NCBI RefSeq assembly: GCF_025717045.1
Contig: NZ_JAOVZN010000003.1
Location: 318,680-382,679, forward strand
DNA length: 64,000 nucleotides
Reading direction: 5' to 3'
Source of the DNA: Flavobacterium sp. SH_e
Lineage (GTDB): Bacteria; Bacteroidota; Bacteroidia; Flavobacteriales; Flavobacteriaceae
This document shows, piece by piece, positions 53,833 to 62,390 of the stretch. Below the pieces are notes generated by a model. It was not told the origin of the DNA, ran no database searches, and was given only the letters and a program-made list of their open reading frames with translations. Positions within the stretch are counted from its first letter, which is position 1, and the number at the start of each line of letters is the position of its first letter. A program made the translations under genes and the position numbers.

Positions 53833-55194
53833 CTAATGTTTATAGAATTTCAAGTCAATTAAATCGTTCTGAATTGGTTTTGGATTCCAGTTTTCATGAA
53901 TCGCTAATGCTGCTCCCAAAGCACTTGCTTGAGCCATAGAAGCCGCGTAAACTTCCACATCCGGAAAAGCTTCTGCTAATAAATTCATGTAAATTGAATT
54001 TTTACTGAATCCGCCATCAACAAAAATCTTTTTTACTGGGCTATTTTGAATAACCAAATTAGTAGAGAAAAACTGCTGTTCTACCAAATCCAACATTAAT
54101 TGATGATAAGCAGTTTCGTAATCTTTAAACTGTGATAAGTCTCTCTTCTGGAACGGACATTCTTTCAGAATATCAAAATCGTATTTCTTTGGATAGAAAA
54201 TCTGATAATTCAGTGAACGTAAATTTGCCGTAATTTTTTTATCAAAATAAACCTCTTTATAAGTATCAATTGGCACTTTAAAGTGTTCTGCTAATCTTTT
54301 GGTTTGTACTTCATGCTCATTTCCTGCAAACAAACGTGCTGCCTTAACAGGTTTGTTTGTGTATTGCATATAACACAAACAGTCATGCTGTAACTCTTCA
54401 AAGGTTAATGGTTTATTATTAAAAGGATTTAGAGAAATACTCCAAGTTCCAGTTGATAATAAAACGAAAGGCTCTGTAAAGTTTATCGTATAAGGAATTA
54501 TTGCTGAAGAACTGTCATGAAGTCCTGTACCAATAGACAATCCTTCTTTTGTTCTTATAACATCTTTACCGTAATAAATTGGAGGTAATTTAGCATCAAT
54601 TCCTTCATTTTTTAACCATTTATGATATTTCATTTTTTTGAAATTCCACAAATTGGTATGACAACCAATACTTGTAATATCAGCGTAAGCTTCATTGGTC
54701 AAAAGAAAACTCAAAAACTGCGGTAAATGCAAACAATATTTAACCTTTTGAAACAATTCAGGTTTTTCTTCTTTTAATCTGTAAATCTGCATTCCGGAAT
54801 TCAGGCTCCCTAAAACTGGAGAAGCTGTTTTTACGGCAAACTTTTCTTCTCCCTTATACTTTTTATAAAAATCAGATTTTAATTCCTCTGGATAATCTTT
54901 TAAATAATTATACAGAGGAGTTAAAACTTTTCCGTTTTCGTTTATATAAACAAAACTGGCTCCGTAAGTGCTGAAATTGATGGCTTTTAAAACATAATCA
55001 GTTAATTCTTTTATTTCTTCTAATCGATCTAAAATCCATTTCTGAAGAACGTTTATGTCTTCGCAAGGAAAACCATCTTCGTCTTTTGTTTCCTCCAGAT
55101 TAACTGATTTTTCCCAGACAATTTTATAATTTTCATTAAATAAAAAAACCTTTTTGTTTGTTTTACCAATATCAAAAATCGCAACTACATTCAT
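53833..55194 (-). CDS. rhaB: FGGY-family sugar kinase, probable L-rhamnulokinase
   Basis: 453 residues. The N-terminal FDIGKTNKKVFLF phosphate loop and the C-terminal VDGGFSKNSIYMNLLAEAF adenosine motif define the FGGY fold; GTGLHDSSSA supplies the catalytic Asp region. The family covers rhamnulokinase, fuculokinase and xylulokinase. The assignment to rhamnulose rests on the RhaI-type isomerase upstream and the rhamnulose-phosphate aldolase nearby. The gap to the isomerase (130 bases) is filled by an inverted repeat. Confidence 0.85.
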   Translation of the reverse strand: MNVVAIFDIGKTNKKVFLFNENYKIVWEKSVNLEETKDEDGFPCEDINVLQKWILDRLEEIKELTDYVLKAINFSTYGASFVYINENGKVLTPLYNYLKDYPEELKSDFYKKYKGEEKFAVKTASPVLGSLNSGMQIYRLKEEKPELFQKVKYCLHLPQFLSFLLTNEAYADITSIGCHTNLWNFKKMKYHKWLKNEGIDAKLPPIYYGKDVIRTKEGLSIGTGLHDSSSAIIPYTINFTEPFVLLSTGTWSISLNPFNNKPLTFEELQHDCLCYMQYTNKPVKAARLFAGNEHEVQTKRLAEHFKVPIDTYKEVYFDKKITANLRSLNYQIFYPKKYDFDILKECPFQKRDLSQFKDYETAYHQLMLDLVEQQFFSTNLVIQNSPVKKIFVDGGFSKNSIYMNLLAEAFPDVEVYAASMAQASALGAALAIHENWNPKPIQNDLIDLKFYKH

Positions 55195-55202
55195 TTTTTT
55201 AA

Positions 55203-55315
55203 TTAGAAGTTAGGAGTTATGGGTTATTCGTTAAGAGTTATTCGTTAGGTATGCTGAAAAGTTCAATATTCTGTGCTTAAAACTCCTAACGAATAACTCG
55301 TAACTAATAACTTAA
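55203..55315. repeat. Palindrome with GTTATTCGTTAGG arms
   Basis: A perfect 15-base pair, GAGTTATTCGTTAGG (55235-55249) with 55285-55299. The left side holds further degenerate copies (GGTTATTCGTTAAG, AGTTAGGAGTTA) at about 14-base spacing; the right side has ACTCGTAACTAATAACTT. It lies between rhaI and rhaB inside the pathway cluster. Confidence 0.75.
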
Positions 55316-55324
55316 TATCTCAAA

Positions 55325-56599
55325 TTATAATCCCGTTGCCATTGTTTTTAAACCTCTTTCTTCAATAAGATTTTGTCTTACCTGAATAGAACGATACAAT
55401 GCTACTGGATTTAAAGCCGCTCCAGAACGAAGACGAGCTTCAGCAACAAGTGCACGAACATCTGTACGGAAAGCATTTTGAAGAATTTCCTGTGCTTTTA
55501 CTACGTCATTTTCTTCTTGAGCTTGTACTAATGCTTTTCTGTCAACAGAAAGTGCCTGTGCATAAGCAATCATAATTGCTTCAACAGATTGCAATAAATC
55601 TTCCAATGGATCTTTAATATTGTGAGAAGCATCAATCATCCAGCCTAAATCTTTGGCGTGATTCATTCCTCTTGCATCCATTCCTTCTACTAATTCATTA
55701 AAAATTAAGAATAATTGGTATGGTTTTAATGCACCAGCTGTTAAATCGTCGTCTCCGTATTTTGAATCGTTAAAGTGGAAACCTCCTAATTTGTTTTCCA
55801 TCAACAATAAAGAAACAATCTGCTCGATATTAGCATTTGGAAGATGGTGACCTAAATCTACCAAAGTCTGTGCTTTGTCACCTAATTTTTTCACATAAGA
55901 ATAAGACTGTCCCCAATCAGCTACAGTAGTTGAGTAAAAGTTTGGCTCAGCGCATTTATATTCTAAAAATAATTTCCAGTTTGATGGCAATGCATCGTAG
56001 ATTTCTTCTAAACTTTCTAATGTATTTTGGTACGCTTTTCTGAAGTTTAATTGTCCTGGGAAATTAGAACCATCAGCCAACCAAACTGTTAAAGACTCAG
56101 ATCCTAATTCGATTCCGTGTTTAATTACTTCAATGTTATGTGCAATTGCTTGTTTACGAACAGCTTTGTTTACGTTTTGTAAAGAACCGTATTTGTAAGT
56201 GTGTTCAGCGCTTGCCTGATCTTGAAATGTGTTCGAATTCATCGCATCAAATTTCAATCCGTGCTGTGCCGCTAATGTTTTTATTTCATTATAATTTGTT
56301 GGAATATCCCACGGAATATGAAGTGAAATAGCTCCTGAAGCATTATTTAATTTGTGAAGCAATCCAACGTCTTCGATTTTTTCTTCTAAAGAACGAGGTT
56401 CACCTCCACCTGCAAAACGTCCAAATCTTGTTCCTCCTGTTCCTAAAGCCCAAGATGGAATTGCGATTTGAAAGTCGATTAATTTTTGAATAATCGCTTC
56501 TGTTTCATTTATTTCTGATGCTGTAAAAACTAATTTATTTTGGTGTTTTTTGATTAAATCTTCGTTATGAGATTCGATGTGGTTTGATGAGATTAACAT
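55325..56599 (-). CDS. rhaI: L-rhamnose isomerase (RhaI type)
   Basis: 424 residues, the length of the Pseudomonas-type L-rhamnose isomerase rather than E. coli RhaA. ALGTGGTRFGRFAGGGEPRS (about 56-75), HIPWDIP, WLADGSNFPGQ, LEYKCAEPNFYST, LVDLGHHLP and FHFNDSKYGDDD trace the metal-binding TIM barrel of the family. Reaction: L-rhamnose to L-rhamnulose, cytoplasmic. The gap of 416 bases upstream contains the terminator of the preceding gene plus a palindromic element, so it likely has its own promoter. Confidence 0.92.
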   Translation of the reverse strand: MLISSNHIESHNEDLIKKHQNKLVFTASEINETEAIIQKLIDFQIAIPSWALGTGGTRFGRFAGGGEPRSLEEKIEDVGLLHKLNNASGAISLHIPWDIPTNYNEIKTLAAQHGLKFDAMNSNTFQDQASAEHTYKYGSLQNVNKAVRKQAIAHNIEVIKHGIELGSESLTVWLADGSNFPGQLNFRKAYQNTLESLEEIYDALPSNWKLFLEYKCAEPNFYSTTVADWGQSYSYVKKLGDKAQTLVDLGHHLPNANIEQIVSLLLMENKLGGFHFNDSKYGDDDLTAGALKPYQLFLIFNELVEGMDARGMNHAKDLGWMIDASHNIKDPLEDLLQSVEAIMIAYAQALSVDRKALVQAQEENDVVKAQEILQNAFRTDVRALVAEARLRSGAALNPVALYRSIQVRQNLIEERGLKTMATGL

Positions 56600-56698
56600 A
56601 GTTATTGATATTTTAATAGAGTTTACAAGATATAACTTTTATATTTCTAGTATATTTTTTTAACAACATAATACCGAAATTTTTGACACTGATTCTAC

Positions 56699-56795
56699 GG
56701 ATTCGCTATCGCGAAGACGCAGAAAAAAAACGGATTTTTAAAAAAGGTAATTAAAAAAAATCTGTGTCAATCGGCGTTTTCGTGATAGCGAATCC
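56699..56795. repeat. Second element with TTCGCTATCGC arms
   Basis: GGATTCGCTATCGCGAA (56699-56715) pairs with 56779-56795 with one mismatch. The flanks (GACACTGATTCTAC, CGCGTCATCCGCGTTC) extend the pairing weakly. It shares the arm core GGxTTCGCTATCGC with the element at 11145-11338. Confidence 0.8.
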
Positions 56796-56922
56796 GCGTC
56801 ATCCGCGTTCTATGATTTTCATATGTTTACTATTTTTCAACTTAAAAATTTTATAGCAACTAAACTCTGGTTTTACTTCACTTTTTTGATAAGTTTTCTT
56901 TGTTAAAGCGAATTGTTATATG

Positions 56923-56960
56923 CTAAAAAAATCTAACGTTCGAAAGAATTCGAACGCTAG
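56923..56960 (-). terminator. Intrinsic terminator of the rhaT-rhaEW operon
   Basis: CTAACGTTCGAA (56933-56944) pairs with TTCGAACGCTAG (56949-56960) with one wobble, then seven T on the minus strand. It lies about 55 bases after the stop at 57016. Confidence 0.88.
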
Positions 56961-57015
56961 ACCACAAAAAACCACTTTTGCTTAAACAAACTTATATAAA
57001 AAACCTAAACAATCT

Positions 57016-59160
57016 TTATCTATAAAAGCCCATGCCTACGCCGCCGTCTACGTTTAATGCGTTCCCTGTAGATTTACGTAGTAAACCTCCAACAAAAGCA
57101 TAACAAGCATTGGCAATATCATCTGGCAATATGATTTCATTTAATAACGTACGTTTTGCATAGTAAGCCGGAAGTTCTTCAACTGTGATTCCGTATGCTT
57201 TTGCACGACCTTCTGCCCATCCTCCAGACCAAATATTTGAATCTGAAATTACTGCATCAGGATTTACTGTATTTACACGAATTTTGTCTGCTCCAAGTTC
57301 GGCAGCCATTAAACGTGTTAAGTGCGCTTGAGCAGCTTTTGCCGAACCGTAACCAGGATTGTTCGGACCTGCAACAACTGCATTTTTAGAAACGATATTT
57401 ACGATATCTCCTCCAAAACCTTGTTTACGCATTACTTCGATTCCGGCTTTAGAAACAATAAATTGTCCTTTTACCAAGATATCGTATAATCTATCCCACT
57501 CTTCTAAAGTATGTTCTGCAATAGATTTTGAAATACTGATTCCTGCATTATTCACCACAATATCAACACCTCCAAAAGCTAAAGAAGCTTCGTCTAAGGC
57601 TTTTTCTGTGCTAACTTCATCAGTAACATTCAATAAAGTACTTGAAACTGCATCTTTTCCAAATGCTTTTACAAACTCTTCAGAAGCACCTTGCAAACGT
57701 TCTTCGTTAATGTCATTAATTACAACACAAGCACCTTCTTGAGCAAATTTCTTAGCGATAGCTTTACCAATTCCACCCGCAGAACCAGTGATCAAAGCTA
57801 CTCTTCCAGATAATGCTTTTGGTCTTGGCATACGCTGTAATTTAGCTTCTTCCAATAACCAATATTCAATGTCAAAAGCTTCTTGGTGCGGTAAAGAAGT
57901 ATATTCTGAAACTGCTTCAGCGCCTTTCATTACGTTTACGGCATTGATGTAATATTCAGATGCTAAACGTGCCATTGTTTTATCTTTAGCAAAAGTGAAC
58001 ATTCCCACTCCAGGATATAAAATCACAACAGGGTTTGGGTCACGCATTGCTGGTGAATTAGATTTTTTACATGCATTGTAATAGTCTTTGTACATTGCAC
58101 GGTATGCTTCAAAAGCTGGAGTTAATTTTGCTTTAACTGCCGCAACATCTGATAAATCTTCGTTTGGATCTAATTCTAAAACCAAAGGACTAATCTTAGT
58201 TCGTAAAAAGTGATCTGGACAAGATGTTCCTAATGGAGCTAATTTCGATAAATCATTAGAATTAATAAATTCTAAAACTCTTTCATCGTCTGTATAATGC
58301 CCAATCATTTGACGTTCTGATGAACAGAAACCTCTTAAAATTGGAGCAACTTTTGCTGCTTTTAATTTACGGTCTGCTTCCGGAAGACTGTCAATTTTCT
58401 TTCCTCCAAAAACTGGACGTTTTTTTCCGTAATTATCTTCCAAGTAAGAAGCACATTTCTCGATTACCTCCAGCGTATTAATATAACTATCAAACGCAGT
58501 ATCTCCCCAAGTAAATAAACCATGAGAACCTAACATGATTCCGCGTAATTTTTTACCGTTTTTCTCTGCTTCTTCTAAACAAGCTCTCAACTGAAGACCA
58601 AGATCAAATCCTGGACGCTGCCAGCCCACCCAACCGATTTCTCCGTTGAATAATTCTTCTGTGATTTTCTTTCCATCTTTCGCAGCAGCGATAGCAATTG
58701 CAGCGTCTGGATGTAAGTGATCAATATGTTTGAATGGAAGAAAACCATGCAAAGGCGTATCGATAGAAGGCGCTTTTGAAGCTAAATCAAAAATACAGTG
58801 GTTGAATAATTCTACCATTTCATCTTCAAATTCAATACCTCTGTAAACGTTTTCAAGATTACGAAGTCTGTCCAAATACAAAGCTGCACAACCTGATTTT
58901 GTCAACGTTCCAATATCACCACCAGAACCTTTAATCCACATTACTTCAGAAGATTCTCCAGTAAGAGGATCTTTGTCTGTAATTTTTACAGAAGTGTTTC
59001 CACCGCCGTAGTTGGTCAATCTTAAATCAGCTCCTAACAAGTTAGAACGATAAATAAAAAGCGCTACTTCATCACCTGCTAATGCTGCTGCCTTAGCTTC
59101 ATCCCAAAGGTAGCTTACATGCTTAAAATTCATATTATTAATTGTATTTGTATTCGACAT
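57016..59160 (-). CDS. rhaEW: Bifunctional rhamnulose-1-phosphate aldolase/short-chain dehydrogenase
   Basis: 714 residues. The N-terminal class II aldolase (about 15-420) has NYGGGNTSVKI, WIKGSGGDIGTL, HLHPDAAIAIA and MLGSHGLFTWG metal and substrate motifs. The C-terminal short-chain dehydrogenase (about 445-714) has TGSAGGIG (about 458-465), NNAGIS, and Tyr604/Lys608 in YGSAK. Family knowledge (RhaEW): it splits rhamnulose-1-phosphate to dihydroxyacetone phosphate and L-lactaldehyde, and the dehydrogenase half oxidises lactaldehyde to lactate. That explains the lut genes downstream. Cotranscribed with rhaT, 27 bases apart. Confidence 0.93.
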   Translation of the reverse strand: MSNTNTINNMNFKHVSYLWDEAKAAALAGDEVALFIYRSNLLGADLRLTNYGGGNTSVKITDKDPLTGESSEVMWIKGSGGDIGTLTKSGCAALYLDRLRNLENVYRGIEFEDEMVELFNHCIFDLASKAPSIDTPLHGFLPFKHIDHLHPDAAIAIAAAKDGKKITEELFNGEIGWVGWQRPGFDLGLQLRACLEEAEKNGKKLRGIMLGSHGLFTWGDTAFDSYINTLEVIEKCASYLEDNYGKKRPVFGGKKIDSLPEADRKLKAAKVAPILRGFCSSERQMIGHYTDDERVLEFINSNDLSKLAPLGTSCPDHFLRTKISPLVLELDPNEDLSDVAAVKAKLTPAFEAYRAMYKDYYNACKKSNSPAMRDPNPVVILYPGVGMFTFAKDKTMARLASEYYINAVNVMKGAEAVSEYTSLPHQEAFDIEYWLLEEAKLQRMPRPKALSGRVALITGSAGGIGKAIAKKFAQEGACVVINDINEERLQGASEEFVKAFGKDAVSSTLLNVTDEVSTEKALDEASLAFGGVDIVVNNAGISISKSIAEHTLEEWDRLYDILVKGQFIVSKAGIEVMRKQGFGGDIVNIVSKNAVVAGPNNPGYGSAKAAQAHLTRLMAAELGADKIRVNTVNPDAVISDSNIWSGGWAEGRAKAYGITVEELPAYYAKRTLLNEIILPDDIANACYAFVGGLLRKSTGNALNVDGGVGMGFYR

Positions 59161-59187
59161 ATAGTATTTTAAAATTATTTCTTGTAT

Positions 59188-60237
59188 TTATAATGAGTTA
59201 CCAATTCCTACCAAAACGATCGCTAGCATAATAAGCCCGATTCCCCAGAAAAAAGTCCTTAATGTTTTTTTAGAAACTCCTTTCCATTCTTTCAAATAAA
59301 AACCCCAAAAATTTGCTGTTAAAATGATGGTTGCCATATGAAGAATCCATGAACTGGCACCATTTCCTAGTTTGCTCTCTCCCATTCCGTAAAAGAAAAA
59401 CTGTAAAAACCACATAGTTCCTGCAAGAGCAGAAAACAAAACATTTTTGGTTATTGGAGTAGATTTATCAGTATAATTTTTAATTGATTTGTTTTTAAAA
59501 TTCAAATAAAGACACCAGATAAAGTTGGTTGTAAGTCCTCCCCAAAGCAAAACAACATAAGTCACGTTGTTTTGAAATAACGGATTTGCGCCATTTATAA
59601 CAGCATGTTCTGCCATTGATTTCCCTGCTTCAATTCCGTAATTAAAGAATGAGCTTAAAATCCCTGAAATCACCGCTACAATTAAACCTTTTACCAGATT
59701 GAAGTCTTTGTCTTTATCTTCGTGACCAGTGGCAAAATCTTTTTCTTTTAGCATTCCAGCTTTTCCAGAAATTGCAATTCCAATAAGATACACCACAACT
59801 CCCAATAAAACGATCTGACCGCCAGTATTAGTAAGCATGTGAGAAAATGAAATTTTTCCTTCTGTTGGAACGATATCATAATAAATTGATGGAACTAAAG
59901 CTCCAAATGCAGAGCAGAATCCTAATGTAATTGAATTTCCCAATGACATTCCCAAATAGCGAACACCCAAACCATAAGTTAAACCGCCAATTCCCCAAAT
60001 TAATCCCATTAAAAAAGTAAAAGATTTTATTGATGGAGAAGCCGTTGCGATAATTTCTGTAAAATTTGGAATCGTTAAGTAAGCGGCAACTGGAGGAACA
60101 ATTAGCCAAGAGAAAAATCCTCCTACAAGCCAGTAGCTTTCCCAAGCCCAGTCTTTCACTTTTTTAAAAGGCATATAAAAACTACCCGAAGAAAATCCTC
60201 CGATAGAGTGAAAAATGATTCCTAATAATGATTCCAT
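59188..60237 (-). CDS. rhaT: L-rhamnose/proton symporter RhaT
   Basis: 349 residues with about ten hydrophobic helices and no signal peptide, the layout of RhaT. Characteristic elements: GIIFHSIGGFSSGSFYMPFKKVKDWAWESYW-type N terminus (short pieces GGFSSGSFYMPF and WAWESYW), GLIWGIGGLTYGLGVRYLGMSLGNS and GMGESKLGNGASSWILHM. Imports L-rhamnose across the inner membrane with a proton. First gene of the operon with the aldolase/dehydrogenase, divergent from the GntR-type regulator. Confidence 0.94.
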   Translation of the reverse strand: MESLLGIIFHSIGGFSSGSFYMPFKKVKDWAWESYWLVGGFFSWLIVPPVAAYLTIPNFTEIIATASPSIKSFTFLMGLIWGIGGLTYGLGVRYLGMSLGNSITLGFCSAFGALVPSIYYDIVPTEGKISFSHMLTNTGGQIVLLGVVVYLIGIAISGKAGMLKEKDFATGHEDKDKDFNLVKGLIVAVISGILSSFFNYGIEAGKSMAEHAVINGANPLFQNNVTYVVLLWGGLTTNFIWCLYLNFKNKSIKNYTDKSTPITKNVLFSALAGTMWFLQFFFYGMGESKLGNGASSWILHMATIILTANFWGFYLKEWKGVSKKTLRTFFWGIGLIMLAIVLVGIGNSL

Positions 60238-60618
60238 ATTATTGTTTTTGGTTTAGGTTAGGTTTGTTAGTGATTTGGTTTTGTAAAATAAGAGAATGTA
60301 AAAAAGAAAACTGTCCTGTACTATCCTTTATGGTTTTCGTATTTTTTGTTAAAACTAGAGATTATTAGAAATAACAACCAGCAATTTTTGGGTAAATAAA
60401 TTTAAAATGGCTATTTTAGCAATCGATTTCGTAATTATTGAATCCGCATTCGGGTTAAAATTTAGAAATTATAAAAAAAAGATTACAAGCCTTAGCAAAT
60501 TCTCTTTTTTGATAAGTAAAATAATTTTGCTCGTAAGATTATTTGATTAAAGAGATTTTTTTTAATAAAAGTAGATTTTAAAGTGAGTTTCGTTGCAATA
60601 CGAAGCAGATTTCCTCAA
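60238..60618. promoter_or_regulatory. Divergent control region between rhaT and the GntR regulator
   Basis: 381 bases without a gene. It holds a CTAACAAACCTAACC-type leader next to rhaT (60251-60270, minus strand) and a GC-richer 16-base stretch CTGTCCTGTACTATCC (60311-60326) that stands out from the AT-rich surroundings and is a candidate operator. No clear palindrome was found, so the operator is a guess. Confidence 0.4.
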
Positions 60619-61665
60619 ATGAACATGATTAAACTTATTAAAATAGACGAAGATTCGAGAGTTCCTAAATACAAACAAATTGTTGACTCTATTCTTCAGA
60701 ACATCGCCAACGGAAATTTAAAAATCAATCAAAAAATTCCTTCTATAAATAGTTTCAGCGAAGAATTTTATATGTCTCGCGATACTGTAGAAAAGGCATA
60801 TAATATTTTAAAGGAACGAAAGATCATTTCTTCGATTAGAGGAAAAGGCTATTATATTACCCGAACTAAACTTGAATCTAAAGTCAATATTTTGTTTTTG
60901 ACCAATAAGCTGAGCTCGTATAAAATGAAAACTTATAGTTCATTTATTAATACTTTAGGAGCTAATGCACACGTTGATCTCCAAATTTATCATTGTGATG
61001 AAACTCTGTTTTTGAATATTTTAGACAAATTTGAGGGCGCTTATGATTATTATGTGATTACAACGCATTTCAAAACAGACGAACTGAAACACTTAAGTTT
61101 TACTGATGAAGTTGTTGCTGCGATAAAAAACATTCCGCAAGAGAAATTAGTGATTTTAGATAATATCAAATTGGGCGCTGGTGATGAAGTAATTAAAATT
61201 TATCAGGATTTCGAAAATGATATTTATAATGCTTTAAAAGAAGGTCTTTCTAAAATAACAAAATACAAACGATTAATTCTTGTTTATCCAGATAAAGCGG
61301 TTTACCCGTATCCGAGAAGAATTTTACACGGATTTAGAAAATTTTGCGTCGAACACGAAATCAATTTTGAGATTCTGAGTGAAGTTTATGATGATATGAT
61401 TTTGAAAAAAGGCGATTTGTTTATCACAATCGAAGAATCTGACCTTGTAAATCTAATGAAGCAAATTCGCGATGAGGAATTTGTTTTAGGAAAAGAAATT
61501 GGAGTAATCTCATACAACGATACACCTCTAAAAGAATTATTAGGAATTACAGTAATGTCAACTGATTTTAATATCATGGGAGAAACCGCTGCTCGAATGA
61601 TCTTGAATAAAGAAAAAGGTCAGGTAAAAGTGCCTTTTAATTTTATTGATAGAAATTCTATTTAA
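60619..61665 (+). CDS. GntR-family regulator with a sugar-binding-protein-like domain, probable rhamnose regulator
   Basis: About 348 residues from the ATG at 60619 (an ATG at 60625 is as good; a GTG at 60583 adds unlike residues). The N-terminal winged helix (about 5-85) has VPKYKQIVDSILQNIANG, SINSFSEEFYMSRDTVEKAYNIL and SIRGKGYYI. The C-terminal ~260 residues look like a LacI-type periplasmic-binding fold (IGVISYNDTPLKELLGITVMSTD near the end). Divergent from rhaT, so it likely controls the rhamnose genes with the free sugar or an intermediate as effector. The ligand is inferred from location only. Confidence 0.88.
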   Translation: MNMIKLIKIDEDSRVPKYKQIVDSILQNIANGNLKINQKIPSINSFSEEFYMSRDTVEKAYNILKERKIISSIRGKGYYITRTKLESKVNILFLTNKLSSYKMKTYSSFINTLGANAHVDLQIYHCDETLFLNILDKFEGAYDYYVITTHFKTDELKHLSFTDEVVAAIKNIPQEKLVILDNIKLGAGDEVIKIYQDFENDIYNALKEGLSKITKYKRLILVYPDKAVYPYPRRILHGFRKFCVEHEINFEILSEVYDDMILKKGDLFITIEESDLVNLMKQIRDEEFVLGKEIGVISYNDTPLKELLGITVMSTDFNIMGETAARMILNKEKGQVKVPFNFIDRNSI

Positions 61666-61668
61666 GAG

Positions 61669-61700
61669 GGACAAAGTTACAGATGTTCATAGGAACAAAG
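61669..61700 (+). repeat. Eight-base-period array just after the GntR stop codon
   Basis: GGACAAAG TTACAGAT GTTCATAG GAACAAAG begins 4 bases after the stop at 61665 in the sense direction. First unit identical to those at 12564 and 23312-23319 (minus). Confidence 0.65.
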
Positions 61701-61762
61701 GTTTCTTCTCTTTGGGAATAATGAAACTTTCTTATATTTCTTTTTAAATAAAAAACTATAAA

Positions 61763-61788
61763 AAAACCTCGTCGATTGACGAGGTTTT
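61763..61788. terminator. Intrinsic terminator between convergent genes
   Basis: AAAACCTCGTC (61763-61773) pairs with GACGAGGTTTT (61778-61788) around the loop GATT. The T tract is strongest on the minus strand, so it mainly serves the histone-like gene (stop at 61796), and possibly the GntR gene too. Confidence 0.9.
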
Positions 61789-61795
61789 AGTTGTA

Positions 61796-61972
61796 TTATT
61801 TTTTTGATTCTTCGATAGAAACTTTTCTAAACTCTTTTAAAAGTTTTTCAATTTCCAAAGTCGATTTACGTGCTCTTGGTCCAGCAGCTTTAATTCCTTT
61901 CTCAGTTAAAGATTCTGCTTCAGCTTTGAATGTTTCAATTTCGGCGTTGATTTTTACTAATAAATCTTTCAT
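61796..61972 (-). CDS. Histone H1-like small basic protein
   Basis: 58 residues from the ATG at 61972 to the TAA at 61796. It reads MKDLLVKINAEIETFKAEAE, then SLTEKGIKAAGPRARKSTLE, then IEKLLKEFRKVSIEESKK. The alternating acidic and Lys/Arg-rich helices with the KAAGPRARK centre match the small histone H1-like (Hc1-type) proteins found across Flavobacteriaceae. Likely nucleoid-associated, though no DNA binding has been shown for this copy. Monocistronic, terminator 8 bases after the stop. Confidence 0.88.
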   Translation of the reverse strand: MKDLLVKINAEIETFKAEAESLTEKGIKAAGPRARKSTLEIEKLLKEFRKVSIEESKK

Positions 61973-62390
61973 GCTTATATATTGTTAAATTAAGCCACAA
62001 AAATAAAAGTTTGTGTGATAGTTACAACAATTTTGCTGTTAAATTTAATGCAGTTTTTCATTCATTTTCTTTACAATAAATTGACTTCTTGTTTTTCTAA
62101 AACATCACAAAACACAATACATTAACAATCAAATACTTATTATCACAACTTTCAAAACATTCCTGTTTTAAGGCTTTGTAGAAAGTGTTGCAATGAATAA
62201 AATTTTCTTTCACATATTGTCTGAAAGTACTTCTATTTGTTAATTCCTGTAGAGAAAAATTACCCCAAAAAGGGAAAAAATCCCCAACAGACTGTTTAAA
62301 ATGCTTCAATTTTAATCTTGATATGGGGAATTTAGAAGGCTAAAATTTTACTGTTTTACTTCTCTCTGTCTTTCAGTTTATCAAGTCCAG
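61973..62390. other. Gap of 418 bases upstream of the histone-like gene
   Basis: Holds the histone-like gene promoter and the 3' flank of the DUF4861 gene. A minus-strand open stretch of about 85 codons (62097-62350) has only a TTG start and no similarity I recognise. It reads KHFKQSVGDFFPFWGNF near its start and could be a decayed gene fragment or chance. No terminator hairpin for the DUF4861 gene is obvious. Confidence 0.5.

Noticed and set aside
62097..62309. Possible 70-residue minus-strand protein
   Set aside because: Only a TTG start, no recognised family and no leader. Kept as a remark in the gap entry rather than as a gene.
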